Positions 27,118-35,302 of a DNA stretch of 64,000 nucleotides are shown piece by piece. Numbering within the stretch: position 1 is the stretch's first letter; each line of letters starts with the position of its first letter. The notes below the pieces were generated by a model. It saw only the letters and a program-made list of their open reading frames with translations, did not search any database and was not told the DNA's origin. The DNA comes from Pimelobacter simplex (lineage in GTDB: Bacteria; Actinomycetota; Actinomycetes; Propionibacteriales; Nocardioidaceae): assembly GCF_024662235.1 (NCBI RefSeq), contig NZ_CP096276.1, positions 434,001 to 498,000 of the forward strand. Direction: 5' to 3'. The position numbers and the translations under genes were made by a program.

Positions 27118-28053
27118 GTGCCCGCACCCCGCATGCTGATGATCCTCAGCGAGAACTGGACCCTCACCGACGGCCGCAGTCTCGGCGACCTCGTCACCTG
27201 GGCCCGGACCGCCGAGGACGCCGGCTTCGACTCGGTGATGATCTCCGAGCACGTCGTGCTCGGCCCGGACGCCAGCGACAAGGGCGTGATGGGCAACCCG
27301 CGCGACTACGCGATGCCCGGCAACCAGGACCCGCTGATGCCCTGGCCGCACTCGCTGACGCTGTTCTCGGCGATCGCCGCGGTCACGTCGCGGATCCGGC
27401 TCGTCGGTGCCGCTGTGCTCGCGCCGCTGCGCCACCCGCTGATGCTCGCCCGCGAGCTCGGCACCCTCGACCTGCTCTCCGAGGGCCGGCTCGTCGTCCA
27501 GCCCAGCGTGAGCTGGAGCAAGGACGAGTACGCCGCGCTCGGCGTCCCGTTCCGCGAGCGTGGCCGGATCCTCGACGAGCAGCTCGAGGTGATGAACCTG
27601 GTCTTCACGCAGTCGCCGGCCACCCACCACGGGCGCTACTTCGACTTCGAGGACATCTACCTGGAGCCGAAGGCGTTCCGCCCCGAGGGGCCGCGGATGT
27701 GGTTCGGCGGGCAGAAGGCGCACGGCGCCGTCGTCGACCGCCTCGCGCGGTACGGCCACGGCTTCCACCCGCTGGGCAGGCCGACCGAAGAGGACCTGCG
27801 CGTCGTCCGCGAGGCGATGGCCGCGGCCGGGCGCGACGCTGCCGACCTGGAGATGGTGGGCGGCGTCCGGTACCGGTTCCCCGACGACCGCTCCCTGGCC
27901 GACCTGGGGGAGTCGATGGACTCGATCCCGGCACAGCTCGACCAGGGTTTCACGACCTTCTGCATCAAGCCGTCGATGTACATCGACGATGCTTCGGGGA
28001 TGGAGAACTTCTGCAGGGACGTCATGAAGCGCGCCGAGGCGATGGGCCGATGA
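27118..28053 (+). CDS. LLM class flavin/F420-dependent oxidoreductase
   Basis: A 311-residue luciferase-like protein from GTG 27118 with GGAGGA seven bases upstream. Features are WARTAEDAGFDSVMISEHVVLG, RIRLVGAAVLAPLRHPLMLARELGTLDLLSEGRL with the usual strand-helix pattern, and FTTFCIKPS near the end. Members act as monooxygenases with FMNH2 or as F420-linked dehydrogenases. It overlaps the GATase start by four bases. In this operon it may hydroxylate or oxidise an intermediate. It is not a close copy of the LLM protein at 9969. Confidence 0.85.
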   Translation: MPAPRMLMILSENWTLTDGRSLGDLVTWARTAEDAGFDSVMISEHVVLGPDASDKGVMGNPRDYAMPGNQDPLMPWPHSLTLFSAIAAVTSRIRLVGAAVLAPLRHPLMLARELGTLDLLSEGRLVVQPSVSWSKDEYAALGVPFRERGRILDEQLEVMNLVFTQSPATHHGRYFDFEDIYLEPKAFRPEGPRMWFGGQKAHGAVVDRLARYGHGFHPLGRPTEEDLRVVREAMAAAGRDAADLEMVGGVRYRFPDDRSLADLGESMDSIPAQLDQGFTTFCIKPSMYIDDASGMENFCRDVMKRAEAMGR

Positions 28054-28760
28054 GCGCCGGGACCAAGCGGCTGCTGGTGATCGGGCACGACTACCTGGCG
28101 ACGTCCGGGGCGATCGAGGGCCGCTTCGCCGAGCGCGGGTACGAGGTGGAGAGCATCCGCGTGGTGCCCTCCGACCGCTTCGACGACCCCGGTGTGGACG
28201 TCGACTTCCCGGACCCGCGCGACTACGACGCCGTCCTCGTGCTCGGTGCCCGGTGGGGTGTCGACGGCGACGAGGTCGCGTCGTGGGTCAAGCCCGAGCT
28301 CGAGCTGCTGCACACCGCGGACGAGGCCGAGGTCCCCGTCCTCGGTATCTGCTTCGGCGGCCAGATGCTCGCCCAGGCCCACGGCGGGTCGGTCGGCCGG
28401 TCGCCCGTGCCCGAGATCGGCCCCCACGTGGTGTCGGGAGAGCCGGCCGTGGCCGGGATCTGGACGCAGTGGCACTACGACCGGTTCGTCCCGCCGGCGG
28501 ACGCGACGGTGATCGGCGTCAACGCCGCGGCACCCCAGGCCTTCGTGCTGCGGCGCAACCTGGCGGTGCAGTTCCACCCCGAGGTCGACGCCGACAGCGT
28601 CGCCGCGTGGATGGCGGACGGCGGCGCCGCGGACGCCCGCGACCAGGGCCTCGACCCGGACGTGCTGCTCAACCACATCCGCTCGCTCGACGACGACATC
28701 CGGGTCCGGGCCGCGGCGCTCGCCGACTACTTCCTCGACGTGGTCGCCGTGGGCCGATGA
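28050..28760 (+). CDS. Class I glutamine amidotransferase-fold protein
   Basis: A 236-residue GATase1 protein. The nucleophile elbow is VLGICFGGQMLAQAHGG (Cys about residue 104), with His-Glu in LAVQFHPEV. The elbow is of the GMP-synthase/GATase type, unlike the CRGNQ elbow of the C26 hydrolase at 13796. No synthetase domain is attached, so it may be a stand-alone gamma-glutamyl amide hydrolase like the amidotransferase gene of aniline clusters. Start and stop both overlap neighbours by four bases, so it belongs to the operon from 22963. Confidence 0.85.
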   Translation: MSAGTKRLLVIGHDYLATSGAIEGRFAERGYEVESIRVVPSDRFDDPGVDVDFPDPRDYDAVLVLGARWGVDGDEVASWVKPELELLHTADEAEVPVLGICFGGQMLAQAHGGSVGRSPVPEIGPHVVSGEPAVAGIWTQWHYDRFVPPADATVIGVNAAAPQAFVLRRNLAVQFHPEVDADSVAAWMADGGAADARDQGLDPDVLLNHIRSLDDDIRVRAAALADYFLDVVAVGR

Positions 28761-29561
28761 GCCGGGTCGTCCTCGTCACCGGCGGCGGTACCGGCATCGG
28801 TGCCGCGGTCGCCCGGCTGCTCACCGCGGGCGGCGACCAGGTCGTCGTCTGCGGCCGCCGCGAGGAGCCGCTGCGCGACGTGGCGGCCGGGACCGGGGCC
28901 CGCGCCGTCGTCGCCGACGTCAGCGAGCCGGCCGGCATCGCCCGGGTCGTCGACGAGACGATCGCCGCGCACGGCCGGCTCGACGGACTCGTCCTCAACC
29001 ACGGGATCATCCACGTCGGCCGCGTGGACGAGGTCACCCCCGAGCAGTGGGAGGAGACCCTCCGGGTCAACCTCACCTCGCCCTTCCTGCTGGTCCGGGC
29101 CGCCCTCCCGCACCTGCTGGCCGCGCGCGGCGCGGTCGTCGCGGTGTCGTCGGTCGCCGCGCTGCGCGCCGCCGACGGCATGGCCGCCTACTCCGCCAGC
29201 AAGGCCGGCCTCCAGATGCTCGTGCAGTCGCTGGCGGTCGACCACGGCCGTGACGGGCTGCGCGCCAACGCGGTCTGCCCCGGCTGGACCGCCACCGAGA
29301 TGGGCGACGCCGAGATGGCCGAGCTGGGCGCGGCCCGCGGGCTCTCGGTCGCGGACGCCTACCGGCTCGCCCACGGCGGTCGTGCCGCAGCGGCGGGCGG
29401 CCCGGCCCGAGGAGGTCGCGGCGGCCGTCGGCTGGCTGCTGTCGGGGGCGGCGTCGTACGTGAACGGGGTGGTGCTGCCCGTCGACGGCGGCTCGTGCGT
29501 CGTCGATCCCGGCACGCTCGCGCTCGACCCGCGGGTCACCGTCGACCTGACGGGCGGCTGA
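28757..29561 (+). pseudogene. SDR family oxidoreductase with an apparent one-base insertion
   Basis: The frame from ATG 28757 (TGGGTGIGAAVA cofactor motif, NHGIIHVG, VSSVAAL, catalytic YSASKAG, NAVCPGWTATEM) runs correctly to YRLA at about 29370. The true C-terminus, PQRRAARPEEVAAAVGWLLS to VNGVVLPVDGGSCV, is in the next frame. Removing one C from CCC at 29370-29372 restores a normal ~267-residue SDR. Either the sequence has a homopolymer error or the last gene of the operon is recently broken. It would act as an NAD(P)-dependent alcohol or diol dehydrogenase. Confidence 0.8.
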
Positions 29562-29588
29562 GCCCGCACCAGCAGCCCCGCGCCGGCC

Positions 29589-30287
29589 TCAGCAGGCCTC
29601 GAGCACGAAGAAGAGGAAGCTGAGGAAGCGCCGGCGCTGCCCCAGGTCCGGCGGGATCAGGGCGGCCGGGGTGTCGGTCGCGATCGACGGCTCGCTGATC
29701 ACCGCGATCCGGAAGCCGGCGGCGGTGAAGGCGTCGGTCATCGCCTGCAGCGGTCGGTGCCAGTTGGTGTAGGTGACCGTGCGACCGGCGTGCTCGGCGT
29801 CGTAGGAGAACTCCGTGACGTCGAAGTAGGAGCCCTCGGGACGGAGGAGCGGGTAGAGGACCGGGTGGTTCACCGACGCCACGAGCCGTCCGCCGGGGCG
29901 CAGCACCCGCCGCAGCTCCGCGAGGGGACCGGTCCAGTCCTCGAGGTAGTGCAGGACGAGCGAGGCGACGACGTCGTCGAACGCCGCGTCGGGGTAGGGG
30001 AGCGGGTCGGCGAGGTCGGCGACCCGCAGGTCTGCGTCCTCGCCCAGCCGCCGCCGGGCCAGCGCGATCATCGCGGCACTCAGGTCGAAGCCGGTGATCG
30101 TCGCCCCCCGGTCGCGCAGCGCCGCGGACAGCGGCCCGGCGCCGCAGCCGGCGTCGAGCACGCGGCGCCCGGCGACCTCGCCGAGGAGGTCGAGCACCGC
30201 CGGGCGCTCGTAGTGGCCGTTGAGGAGGTTGACCTCGTTGTCCGCCGCGTAGGCCTCGGCGAACTCGTCGTAGTCGGTGGTCGGCAC
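29589..30287 (-). CDS. Class I SAM-dependent methyltransferase
   Basis: A 232-residue methyltransferase with VLDAGCGAGPLSAALRDRG (SAM motif I, about residue 43), ITGFDLS, DLADPLPYPDAAFDDVV and ELRRVLRPGGRLV. It is related to UbiE-like proteins; the acceptor is unknown. I chose GTG 30287 because the longer frame runs back through the stop of the next leftward gene at 30301. It follows the WXG-like pair and converges with the SDR gene. Confidence 0.82.
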   Translation of the reverse strand: MPTTDYDEFAEAYAADNEVNLLNGHYERPAVLDLLGEVAGRRVLDAGCGAGPLSAALRDRGATITGFDLSAAMIALARRRLGEDADLRVADLADPLPYPDAAFDDVVASLVLHYLEDWTGPLAELRRVLRPGGRLVASVNHPVLYPLLRPEGSYFDVTEFSYDAEHAGRTVTYTNWHRPLQAMTDAFTAAGFRIAVISEPSIATDTPAALIPPDLGQRRRFLSFLFFVLEAC

Positions 30288-30300
30288 GGTGGCGGCCGGC

Positions 30301-31581
30301 TCAGTCGAGCACGCCGGGTGCGGCTCCCTCGTCGTCCAGCCAGTCCTGGCCGTCGTCGAACAGGTCGCGCTCCTGGCCCTTCTCGTCGTCGCGCTTGCGC
30401 TCGCCGCGCCGGCCCCCGCCGGCTGCACCGGCGGCTCCGGACCGGCCCCGGGCGCCCTGGTTGCCGCGGCCGCCGGCCCCGCCCGCGGCGCCACCGCCCC
30501 GGCCGCCGCCCGCGCCGCGGCCGGCGGCCCGGTTGACCTGGCTGCCGGGCGTGCCGGTCCCGTTACCGGTACCGGCGCCCACGCCGCCGCGGGTCAGCGA
30601 GCCCGGGCCGCCGGTGCGGGTGGTGCCACCGATGGTGCCGCCCGAGCCGCTCAGGCCGCGGCCGTTGAGCAGGCCGCGCAGGCCGTTGACCAGGCCCGGC
30701 CCGCCGAAGACACCGGCGCCGACCGCGCCGCCGAGGACCGCGGGTCCGACGCCGCCGCCACCGCCGCCGCCCGGGCCTCCGGGCACGTGCGGACCACCGG
30801 GGTCGACCGGCGGGAAGCCGGTCGGGACCTCGGGCGGGTGGACGGGGCCGACCGGCGGGACCGGCGGGTGCTCGATCGTGGGCGGCGGGTGCTCGATGAT
30901 CGGCGGCGGCGTGACCGGGATGGTCGGGTGCAGCGGCGGCGGCACGTACGGCGTGCCGGGCCGCCCGATCGGCGGGACCCCGCCGCCGGTGCCCGGGTCG
31001 GCTCGCCCGGGCTTGTTGGGGGTGCGCTCCTCGGGCTCGCCGTGGATGCGCTGGAAGACGTCGCCGGCCTCGCGGTAGCGGGCCCGGAGGTTCTCGAGCT
31101 TGACCCGGGCGTCCTCGTCGGCCCCGGCGTACGCGCTGACCTGGTTGTTGTAGGTCTCCATCTGGCGCGCGTGCTTCTTGAGCGCCTGGATCTCGGCCGC
31201 GTCGTCGGTGCCGGTCGGCGTCGGGAAGGGCGGCGGGCTGCCGGGGGAGGTGCTGGGGGCGCCGGCGGCCGCGGTCCGGGCCGCCTGCATGGCCGGGAGC
31301 ACCTTGAGCAGCACGTCCTGGGCGTCCGCGAGGTCGGTCTGGCGCTCGCCGATCCGGGTGGCCGCCTGGACGAAGGCGTCGTGGGCGTCGGTGCCGATCG
31401 TGGAGCCGGCCCCGAAGCCCTCGAGGATCTTGGGCGCGGCCTGGGTGAGCGCGCCGGCGATCTTCTCGAACGCCGTCGCGTTGTTGTTCCACGCACTGCG
31501 GGAGGTGGCGACGTCGTCCATCGCGCCCTCGTCGATCCCCGTCGTGACGTGCTTGAGCTCCGCGATGTGCTGCCCGGTCAT
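30301..31581 (-). CDS. WXG/PPE-like helical protein with Pro/Gly-rich tail
   Basis: A 426-residue protein in three parts: a helical N-terminus (about 1-190, with SAWNNNATAFEKIAGAL and a coiled-coil-like second half), a Pro-rich stretch (PPPIIEHPPPTIEHPP, about 190-250) and a Gly-rich stretch (about 250-390), ending in an acidic tail with ERDLFDDGQDWLDDE. The helical part and Trp-containing turn resemble substrates of type VII secretion (WXG100/PPE), and the C-terminal Trp/acidic motif recurs in such actinobacterial proteins. Its start overlaps the stop of the upstream partner by four bases. No ESX core gene is in the window, so export is an inference. Confidence 0.6.
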   Translation of the reverse strand: MTGQHIAELKHVTTGIDEGAMDDVATSRSAWNNNATAFEKIAGALTQAAPKILEGFGAGSTIGTDAHDAFVQAATRIGERQTDLADAQDVLLKVLPAMQAARTAAAGAPSTSPGSPPPFPTPTGTDDAAEIQALKKHARQMETYNNQVSAYAGADEDARVKLENLRARYREAGDVFQRIHGEPEERTPNKPGRADPGTGGGVPPIGRPGTPYVPPPLHPTIPVTPPPIIEHPPPTIEHPPVPPVGPVHPPEVPTGFPPVDPGGPHVPGGPGGGGGGGVGPAVLGGAVGAGVFGGPGLVNGLRGLLNGRGLSGSGGTIGGTTRTGGPGSLTRGGVGAGTGNGTGTPGSQVNRAAGRGAGGGRGGGAAGGAGGRGNQGARGRSGAAGAAGGGRRGERKRDDEKGQERDLFDDGQDWLDDEGAAPGVLD

Positions 31582-32081
31582 GAGGGGTCCTCTCCGGTCT
31601 CGTCCTCGGTGCCCGCGGGGGTCTCGTTGCTGGGCAGGTCGTTGGTGTGGTCGTTCTGGGCGTCGACGTGGCCCTGCTGGCCCAGGTCGATGTTCTCGGT
31701 CCGGGCCACGATCTGGGTCAGGTCCGCCTGGGCCTGCTCGTCGGTACGGGTGATCAGCGCCTGGGCGTCGAGGACGGCGGCGTGGAACTTCTCCAGGTCG
31801 GCCTTCATGCCCTTGAGCGTGTCGACCACGACGCCGTGGGCGCGGGTGTGGTGGTACGACAGCCGCGTGGCCTCGGTGCCCATCCCGAAGGACGCGGCGC
31901 GGATGAAGCCGTCGACGGGGAACTTGTTGGTCTCCAGGTCGGTGATGCCCTCGTCGAGGGCGGTCAGGACGAGCTGGATCTGCTCCTCGACCAGGTCGAG
32001 GCCCTGGGCGGGGGCACCGTCGGGTTTGAGGTCGCCGATCGAGAGAGCGCCGGCGAGCCGTGTGCCGAGTTCAGCGAACAT
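31578..32081 (-). CDS. Helical partner protein upstream of the WXG-like gene
   Basis: A 167-residue, mostly helical, hydrophilic protein (LDLVEEQIQLVLTALDEGI, THRAHG-like HHTRAHGVVVDTLKGMKADLEKFHAAV) with an acidic, low-complexity C-terminus (NETPAGTEDETGEDPS). The four-base overlap with the next gene suggests a translationally coupled pair, as in WXG100 or PE/PPE partners. No signal peptide. AAGGAC lies upstream of the ATG. Function unknown. Confidence 0.6.
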   Translation of the reverse strand: MFAELGTRLAGALSIGDLKPDGAPAQGLDLVEEQIQLVLTALDEGITDLETNKFPVDGFIRAASFGMGTEATRLSYHHTRAHGVVVDTLKGMKADLEKFHAAVLDAQALITRTDEQAQADLTQIVARTENIDLGQQGHVDAQNDHTNDLPSNETPAGTEDETGEDPS

Positions 32082-32212
32082 GGTGCGTATGTCCTTCGGA
32101 TCCGAGAGGGGAGGGCCATCGGCCGACTACCCACCCCGGTCCGCGGTGAAACCGGCCCGTCGTCCTCCGTTGCTAGGGTGGCCGCTCCACTGCCCCCGGA
32201 AGGATGGGTCGG

Positions 32213-32812
32213 ATGTCGTCTCGGGTCCCTCGTGCCGCGCTCGCGGCCCTCGCCGCCGGTGCGCTGGTCGCGGCTCTCGCGGCGTGCGACGACGAGCCGG
32301 GCAAGGCCGGGGGTGACGGCCCCAGCGGGACGCCGACCGCGGCGTCGACGGCCACCTCCGGCAGCACCGGTACGCCCTCGGCCACCGTCGAGCCCGCCAC
32401 CGGCGAGGTGCTCGAGGTCGCCGCGCTGAGCCTGCACCTGACCGAGGGGCCGCGGTGGCTCAAGCCGCCGGCGGGCGCCCTGACGGTCTCGGCGACCTAC
32501 GTGAGCGACAGCGGCCTGCCCGTGACGATCACGCTCAGCGACATCAGCGCCGTGCAGACCGACCTCGAGGCGGACGCCGAGGCGTTCCTCCAGGTCTCCA
32601 AGAACGACCCGCCCCCGCGCCGGATCGACAACCGCACGGTCAACGGGGTCGAGGTCTGGGCCGCCGAGGGCAGCAACGCCGAGCTGCGCTCCTCGTGGAT
32701 CGGCGGGATCCACGACGGCCGCCAGTGGACCCTCCAGGTGGAGACCCCGGTCGACCTCCCGGATGCCGACCGGCTGCGCGAGCAGGTCATCGCCAGCATC
32801 GCCTGGAAGTAG
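32213..32812 (+). CDS. Putative lipoprotein
   Basis: A 199-residue exported protein with lipobox LAAC (Cys about residue 25) followed by a Thr/Ser/Gly-rich linker (to about residue 60) and a compact domain (LEVAALSLHLTEGPRWLKPPAG to QVIASIAWK). I chose ATG 32213, nine bases after GGAAGG; ATG 32204 is too close to it. A TAGGGT -10-like box lies at about 32173-32178. No family recognised. Confidence 0.75.
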   Translation: MSSRVPRAALAALAAGALVAALAACDDEPGKAGGDGPSGTPTAASTATSGSTGTPSATVEPATGEVLEVAALSLHLTEGPRWLKPPAGALTVSATYVSDSGLPVTITLSDISAVQTDLEADAEAFLQVSKNDPPPRRIDNRTVNGVEVWAAEGSNAELRSSWIGGIHDGRQWTLQVETPVDLPDADRLREQVIASIAWK

Positions 32813-32827
32813 CCGGCGCCCGGGCCC

Positions 32828-33418
32828 TCAGCCCGCCGCGCCCACCAGGCGCAGCGCGAGATCGGCGTAGTAGTCGCCGATCTGGGTCGGGGTCCACTCG
32901 CCGTCCTCGCGGTACCACCGCGCGATGTCGACGCCCATCGAGGCGAGCGCCGTCGCGGCCAGGGCCGGGTCGGGGGCGTCGAAGACGCCGGCCGCGACAC
33001 CGTCGCGCACCAGGGTGCGCAGCTCCTGGTCGATGCCGGTGCGGAGCTCGTCGATGCTCGCCCGGTGCTCCTCGCTGAGCGCGGCGAGCTCGTAGTTGAG
33101 GATCCGCGCGACCGTGTGGTGGTGGGCGTGGAACTCCGCGAACGCGCGGGCCACGGCCGCCAGCTGCGCGACCGGGTCGGCCGTGGTGGCGCGGGCCGCG
33201 CGGATGATGTCGAGCGCGGACTGGTGGCCCTCGCGCGAGATGAGGAAGAGCAGCTCCTCCTTGGACTTGTGGTGCACGTAGACCGCCGCCGGGCTCATCC
33301 CCGCCGCGCCCGCGATGTCGCGGGTGGTGGTGCCGTGGAAGCCCTTCTCGGAGAAGGCCGTGACGGCGGCCTCGAGCAGCCGGGCCCGGGTGGCCTCGGC
33401 ACGCGACGAGCCGGTCAT
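32828..33418 (-). CDS. TetR family regulator (acyl-CoA type context)
   Basis: A 196-residue regulator with HTH RDIAGAAGMSPAAVYVHHKSKEELL (about residues 32-56) and a TetR_C-like ligand domain. It is divergent from an SDR - kinase - acyl-CoA dehydrogenase operon, with a strong palindrome between (33475-33497). Regulators in this setting usually sense acyl-CoA thioesters; here that is inferred from the neighbours. Confidence 0.9.
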   Translation of the reverse strand: MTGSSRAEATRARLLEAAVTAFSEKGFHGTTTRDIAGAAGMSPAAVYVHHKSKEELLFLISREGHQSALDIIRAARATTADPVAQLAAVARAFAEFHAHHHTVARILNYELAALSEEHRASIDELRTGIDQELRTLVRDGVAAGVFDAPDPALAATALASMGVDIARWYREDGEWTPTQIGDYYADLALRLVGAAG

Positions 33419-33474
33419 CGGCGTCCCTCCTCGGGTTCTTGACGGGGCGCGGTGCCCGCGTGCAGAGTAGAGGC

Positions 33475-33497
33475 TAGCGCGCTAAGCAAGCGCTTAG
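33475..33497. promoter_or_regulatory. Palindromes between TetR and the SDR operon
   Basis: TAGCGCGCTA (33475-33484) is a 10-bp perfect palindrome. CTAAGC (33482-33487) and GCTTAG (33492-33497) form an overlapping dyad around AAGC. They lie 28 to 50 bases ahead of the rightward start and about 57 to 79 ahead of the TetR start. CTAAGCAAGCGCTTAG has the look of a TetR-family operator. Confidence 0.6.
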
Positions 33498-33524
33498 TAA
33501 CCACCTGACGGAGTGAGGCAGACG

Positions 33525-34283
33525 GTGAGCACCAGATTCGAGGGCAGGACGGCGATCGTCACCGGCGCGAGCCGGGGGATCGGACTCGCGATCGCCGAGC
33601 GGCTCGTCGCCGACGGCGCGCGGGTGGTCATCACCGGGCGCGGCCAGGAGGCGCTGGACGAGGCCGTCGCGACGCTCGGCGGCCCCGCGCACGCGCTCGG
33701 CGTGGCCGGCAAGGCCGACGACGCCGCGCACCGCGCGGACACGGTGCGCCAGGCGATCGCGACCTTCGGCAGTGCCGACCTCCTCGTCAACAACACCGGC
33801 ATCAACCCCACCTACGGCCCGATGATCGAGCTCGACCTCGACGTCGCCCGCAAGGTCGTCGAGGTCAACTGCATCGCCGCCCTGGCCTGGGCCCAGGAGG
33901 TGCACGCCGCCTGGACCAAGGAGCACGGCGGCGCGATCGTCAACGTCTCCTCGGTGGCCGGGGTCAAGCCGGCGCCCGGCATCGGGATCTACGGCGCCAG
34001 CAAGGCCATGCTCATCTCCATCACCGAGCTCCTGGCCGTCGAGCTCGGCCCCGGCGTCCGCGTCAACGCGGTCGCCCCGGCCGTGGTCAAGACCAAGTTC
34101 GCCACGGCGCTCTACGAGGGTCGCGAGGCCGAGGTCTCCGCGCAGTACCCCCTCAAGCGGCTCGGCGAGCCCGACGACATCGGCAGCGTCGTGTCCTTCC
34201 TGCTCTCCGGCGACGCCGCCTGGATGACCGGCCAGACCCTCGTCGTCGACGGCGGCGTCACCCTCACCGGAGGCGTCGAGTGA
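33525..34283 (+). CDS. SDR family oxidoreductase
   Basis: A 252-residue short-chain dehydrogenase: cofactor motif TGASRGIGLAIAERL, NNTGIN, catalytic NVSSVAG and YGASKAML, and C-terminal MTGQTLVVDGGVTL. I chose GTG 33525 with AGG six bases upstream; GTG 33513 is an alternative. It is first in an operon with an APH-like kinase and an acyl-CoA dehydrogenase. A 3- or 4-hydroxyacyl dehydrogenase role fits the operon. Confidence 0.87.
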   Translation: MSTRFEGRTAIVTGASRGIGLAIAERLVADGARVVITGRGQEALDEAVATLGGPAHALGVAGKADDAAHRADTVRQAIATFGSADLLVNNTGINPTYGPMIELDLDVARKVVEVNCIAALAWAQEVHAAWTKEHGGAIVNVSSVAGVKPAPGIGIYGASKAMLISITELLAVELGPGVRVNAVAPAVVKTKFATALYEGREAEVSAQYPLKRLGEPDDIGSVVSFLLSGDAAWMTGQTLVVDGGVTLTGGVE

Positions 34284-35302
34284 ACCCCCCGGGCCTCGAC
34301 CTCGACCGCCTCGGCGCCTGGCTGTCCGCCGAGGTGCTCGGCGCTGGCGCACAGCTGAGCGCCGAGCTCGTCGCGGGCGGCAAGTCCAACCTGACCTTCG
34401 TCGTCTCCGACGGCACCCAGGACTGGATCGTGCGCCGCCCGCCGCTGGGTCACGTGCTGGCGACCGCGCACGACATGGGGCGCGAGTACCGCGTGATGTC
34501 GGCGCTGCAGGACACCGGCGTCCCGGTGCCGCGCACGTTCGCGTTCTGCTCCGACCCCGAGGTGATCGGCGCGGACTTCTACGTCATGGAGCGGTGCGCC
34601 GGGGTGCCCTACCGCCGCGCCTTCGAGCTCGAGCCGCTCGGCGCGGAGCGCACCCGCGGCATCTCCGAGCGTCTCGTCGACACCCTGCTCGCGCTCCACG
34701 CGGTCGACCCGGCGGACGTCGGGCTCGGCGACTTCGGCCGCCCCGAGGGCTTCCTCGGGCGCCAGGTCGGACGCTGGCGCAAGCAGCTCGACGCGTCGTA
34801 CACGCGGGACCTGCCGGCCGCCGACGAGCTGCACCGCCGGCTTGCTGCCAGCGTGCCGCCCGAGTCGCCGACCGGGATCGTGCACGGCGACTACCGCCTC
34901 GACAACGTGCTCGTCGACAGCACCGACGGGCGCGACCGTGCGACCGCCGTCCTGGACTGGGAGATGGCCACGCTCGGAGATCCCCTCACCGACCTCGCGC
35001 TGATGCTGACCTACCACCAGCTCGCCACCGAGATCGGCGAGGCCGTCGCCGACGCCTCCGAGGCGCCGGGCTTCCTGGGCGAGGACGAGATCGTCGCCCG
35101 GTACGCCGCCGGCAGCGACCGCGACCTGTCCCGCTTCGGCTGGTACCGCGGCCTCGCGGCGTTCAAGCTCGCCGCGATCCTCGAAGGCATCCACTACCGC
35201 TTCCTCGCCGGCCAGACCGTCGGCGAGGGCTTCGCCGGGATCGGCGAGGCCATCCACCCCCTGCTCGATGCCGGCCTGGCCGCACTGAAGGAGAACGACT
35301 GA
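34280..35302 (+). CDS. APH-fold phosphotransferase (ACAD10/11 kinase-like)
   Basis: A 340-residue small-molecule kinase. The ATP-binding GGKSNLTFVV, catalytic loop GIVHGDYRLDNVLVD and metal-binding VLDWEMATLGDPLTDLALML identify the aminoglycoside-phosphotransferase/choline-kinase fold. This kinase type is fused to an acyl-CoA dehydrogenase in human ACAD10 and ACAD11, where it phosphorylates 4-hydroxyacyl-CoA. Here the dehydrogenase is the very next gene (one-base overlap). GTG start overlaps the SDR stop. Confidence 0.85.
   Translation: MNPPGLDLDRLGAWLSAEVLGAGAQLSAELVAGGKSNLTFVVSDGTQDWIVRRPPLGHVLATAHDMGREYRVMSALQDTGVPVPRTFAFCSDPEVIGADFYVMERCAGVPYRRAFELEPLGAERTRGISERLVDTLLALHAVDPADVGLGDFGRPEGFLGRQVGRWRKQLDASYTRDLPAADELHRRLAASVPPESPTGIVHGDYRLDNVLVDSTDGRDRATAVLDWEMATLGDPLTDLALMLTYHQLATEIGEAVADASEAPGFLGEDEIVARYAAGSDRDLSRFGWYRGLAAFKLAAILEGIHYRFLAGQTVGEGFAGIGEAIHPLLDAGLAALKEND

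Noticed and set aside
32093..32107. CTTCGGATCCGAGAG resembles the MarR-regulon palindrome.
   Set aside because: Only the 10-base core matches, and it is part of the leader and ribosome-binding region of the gene at 32081, far from the regulon.
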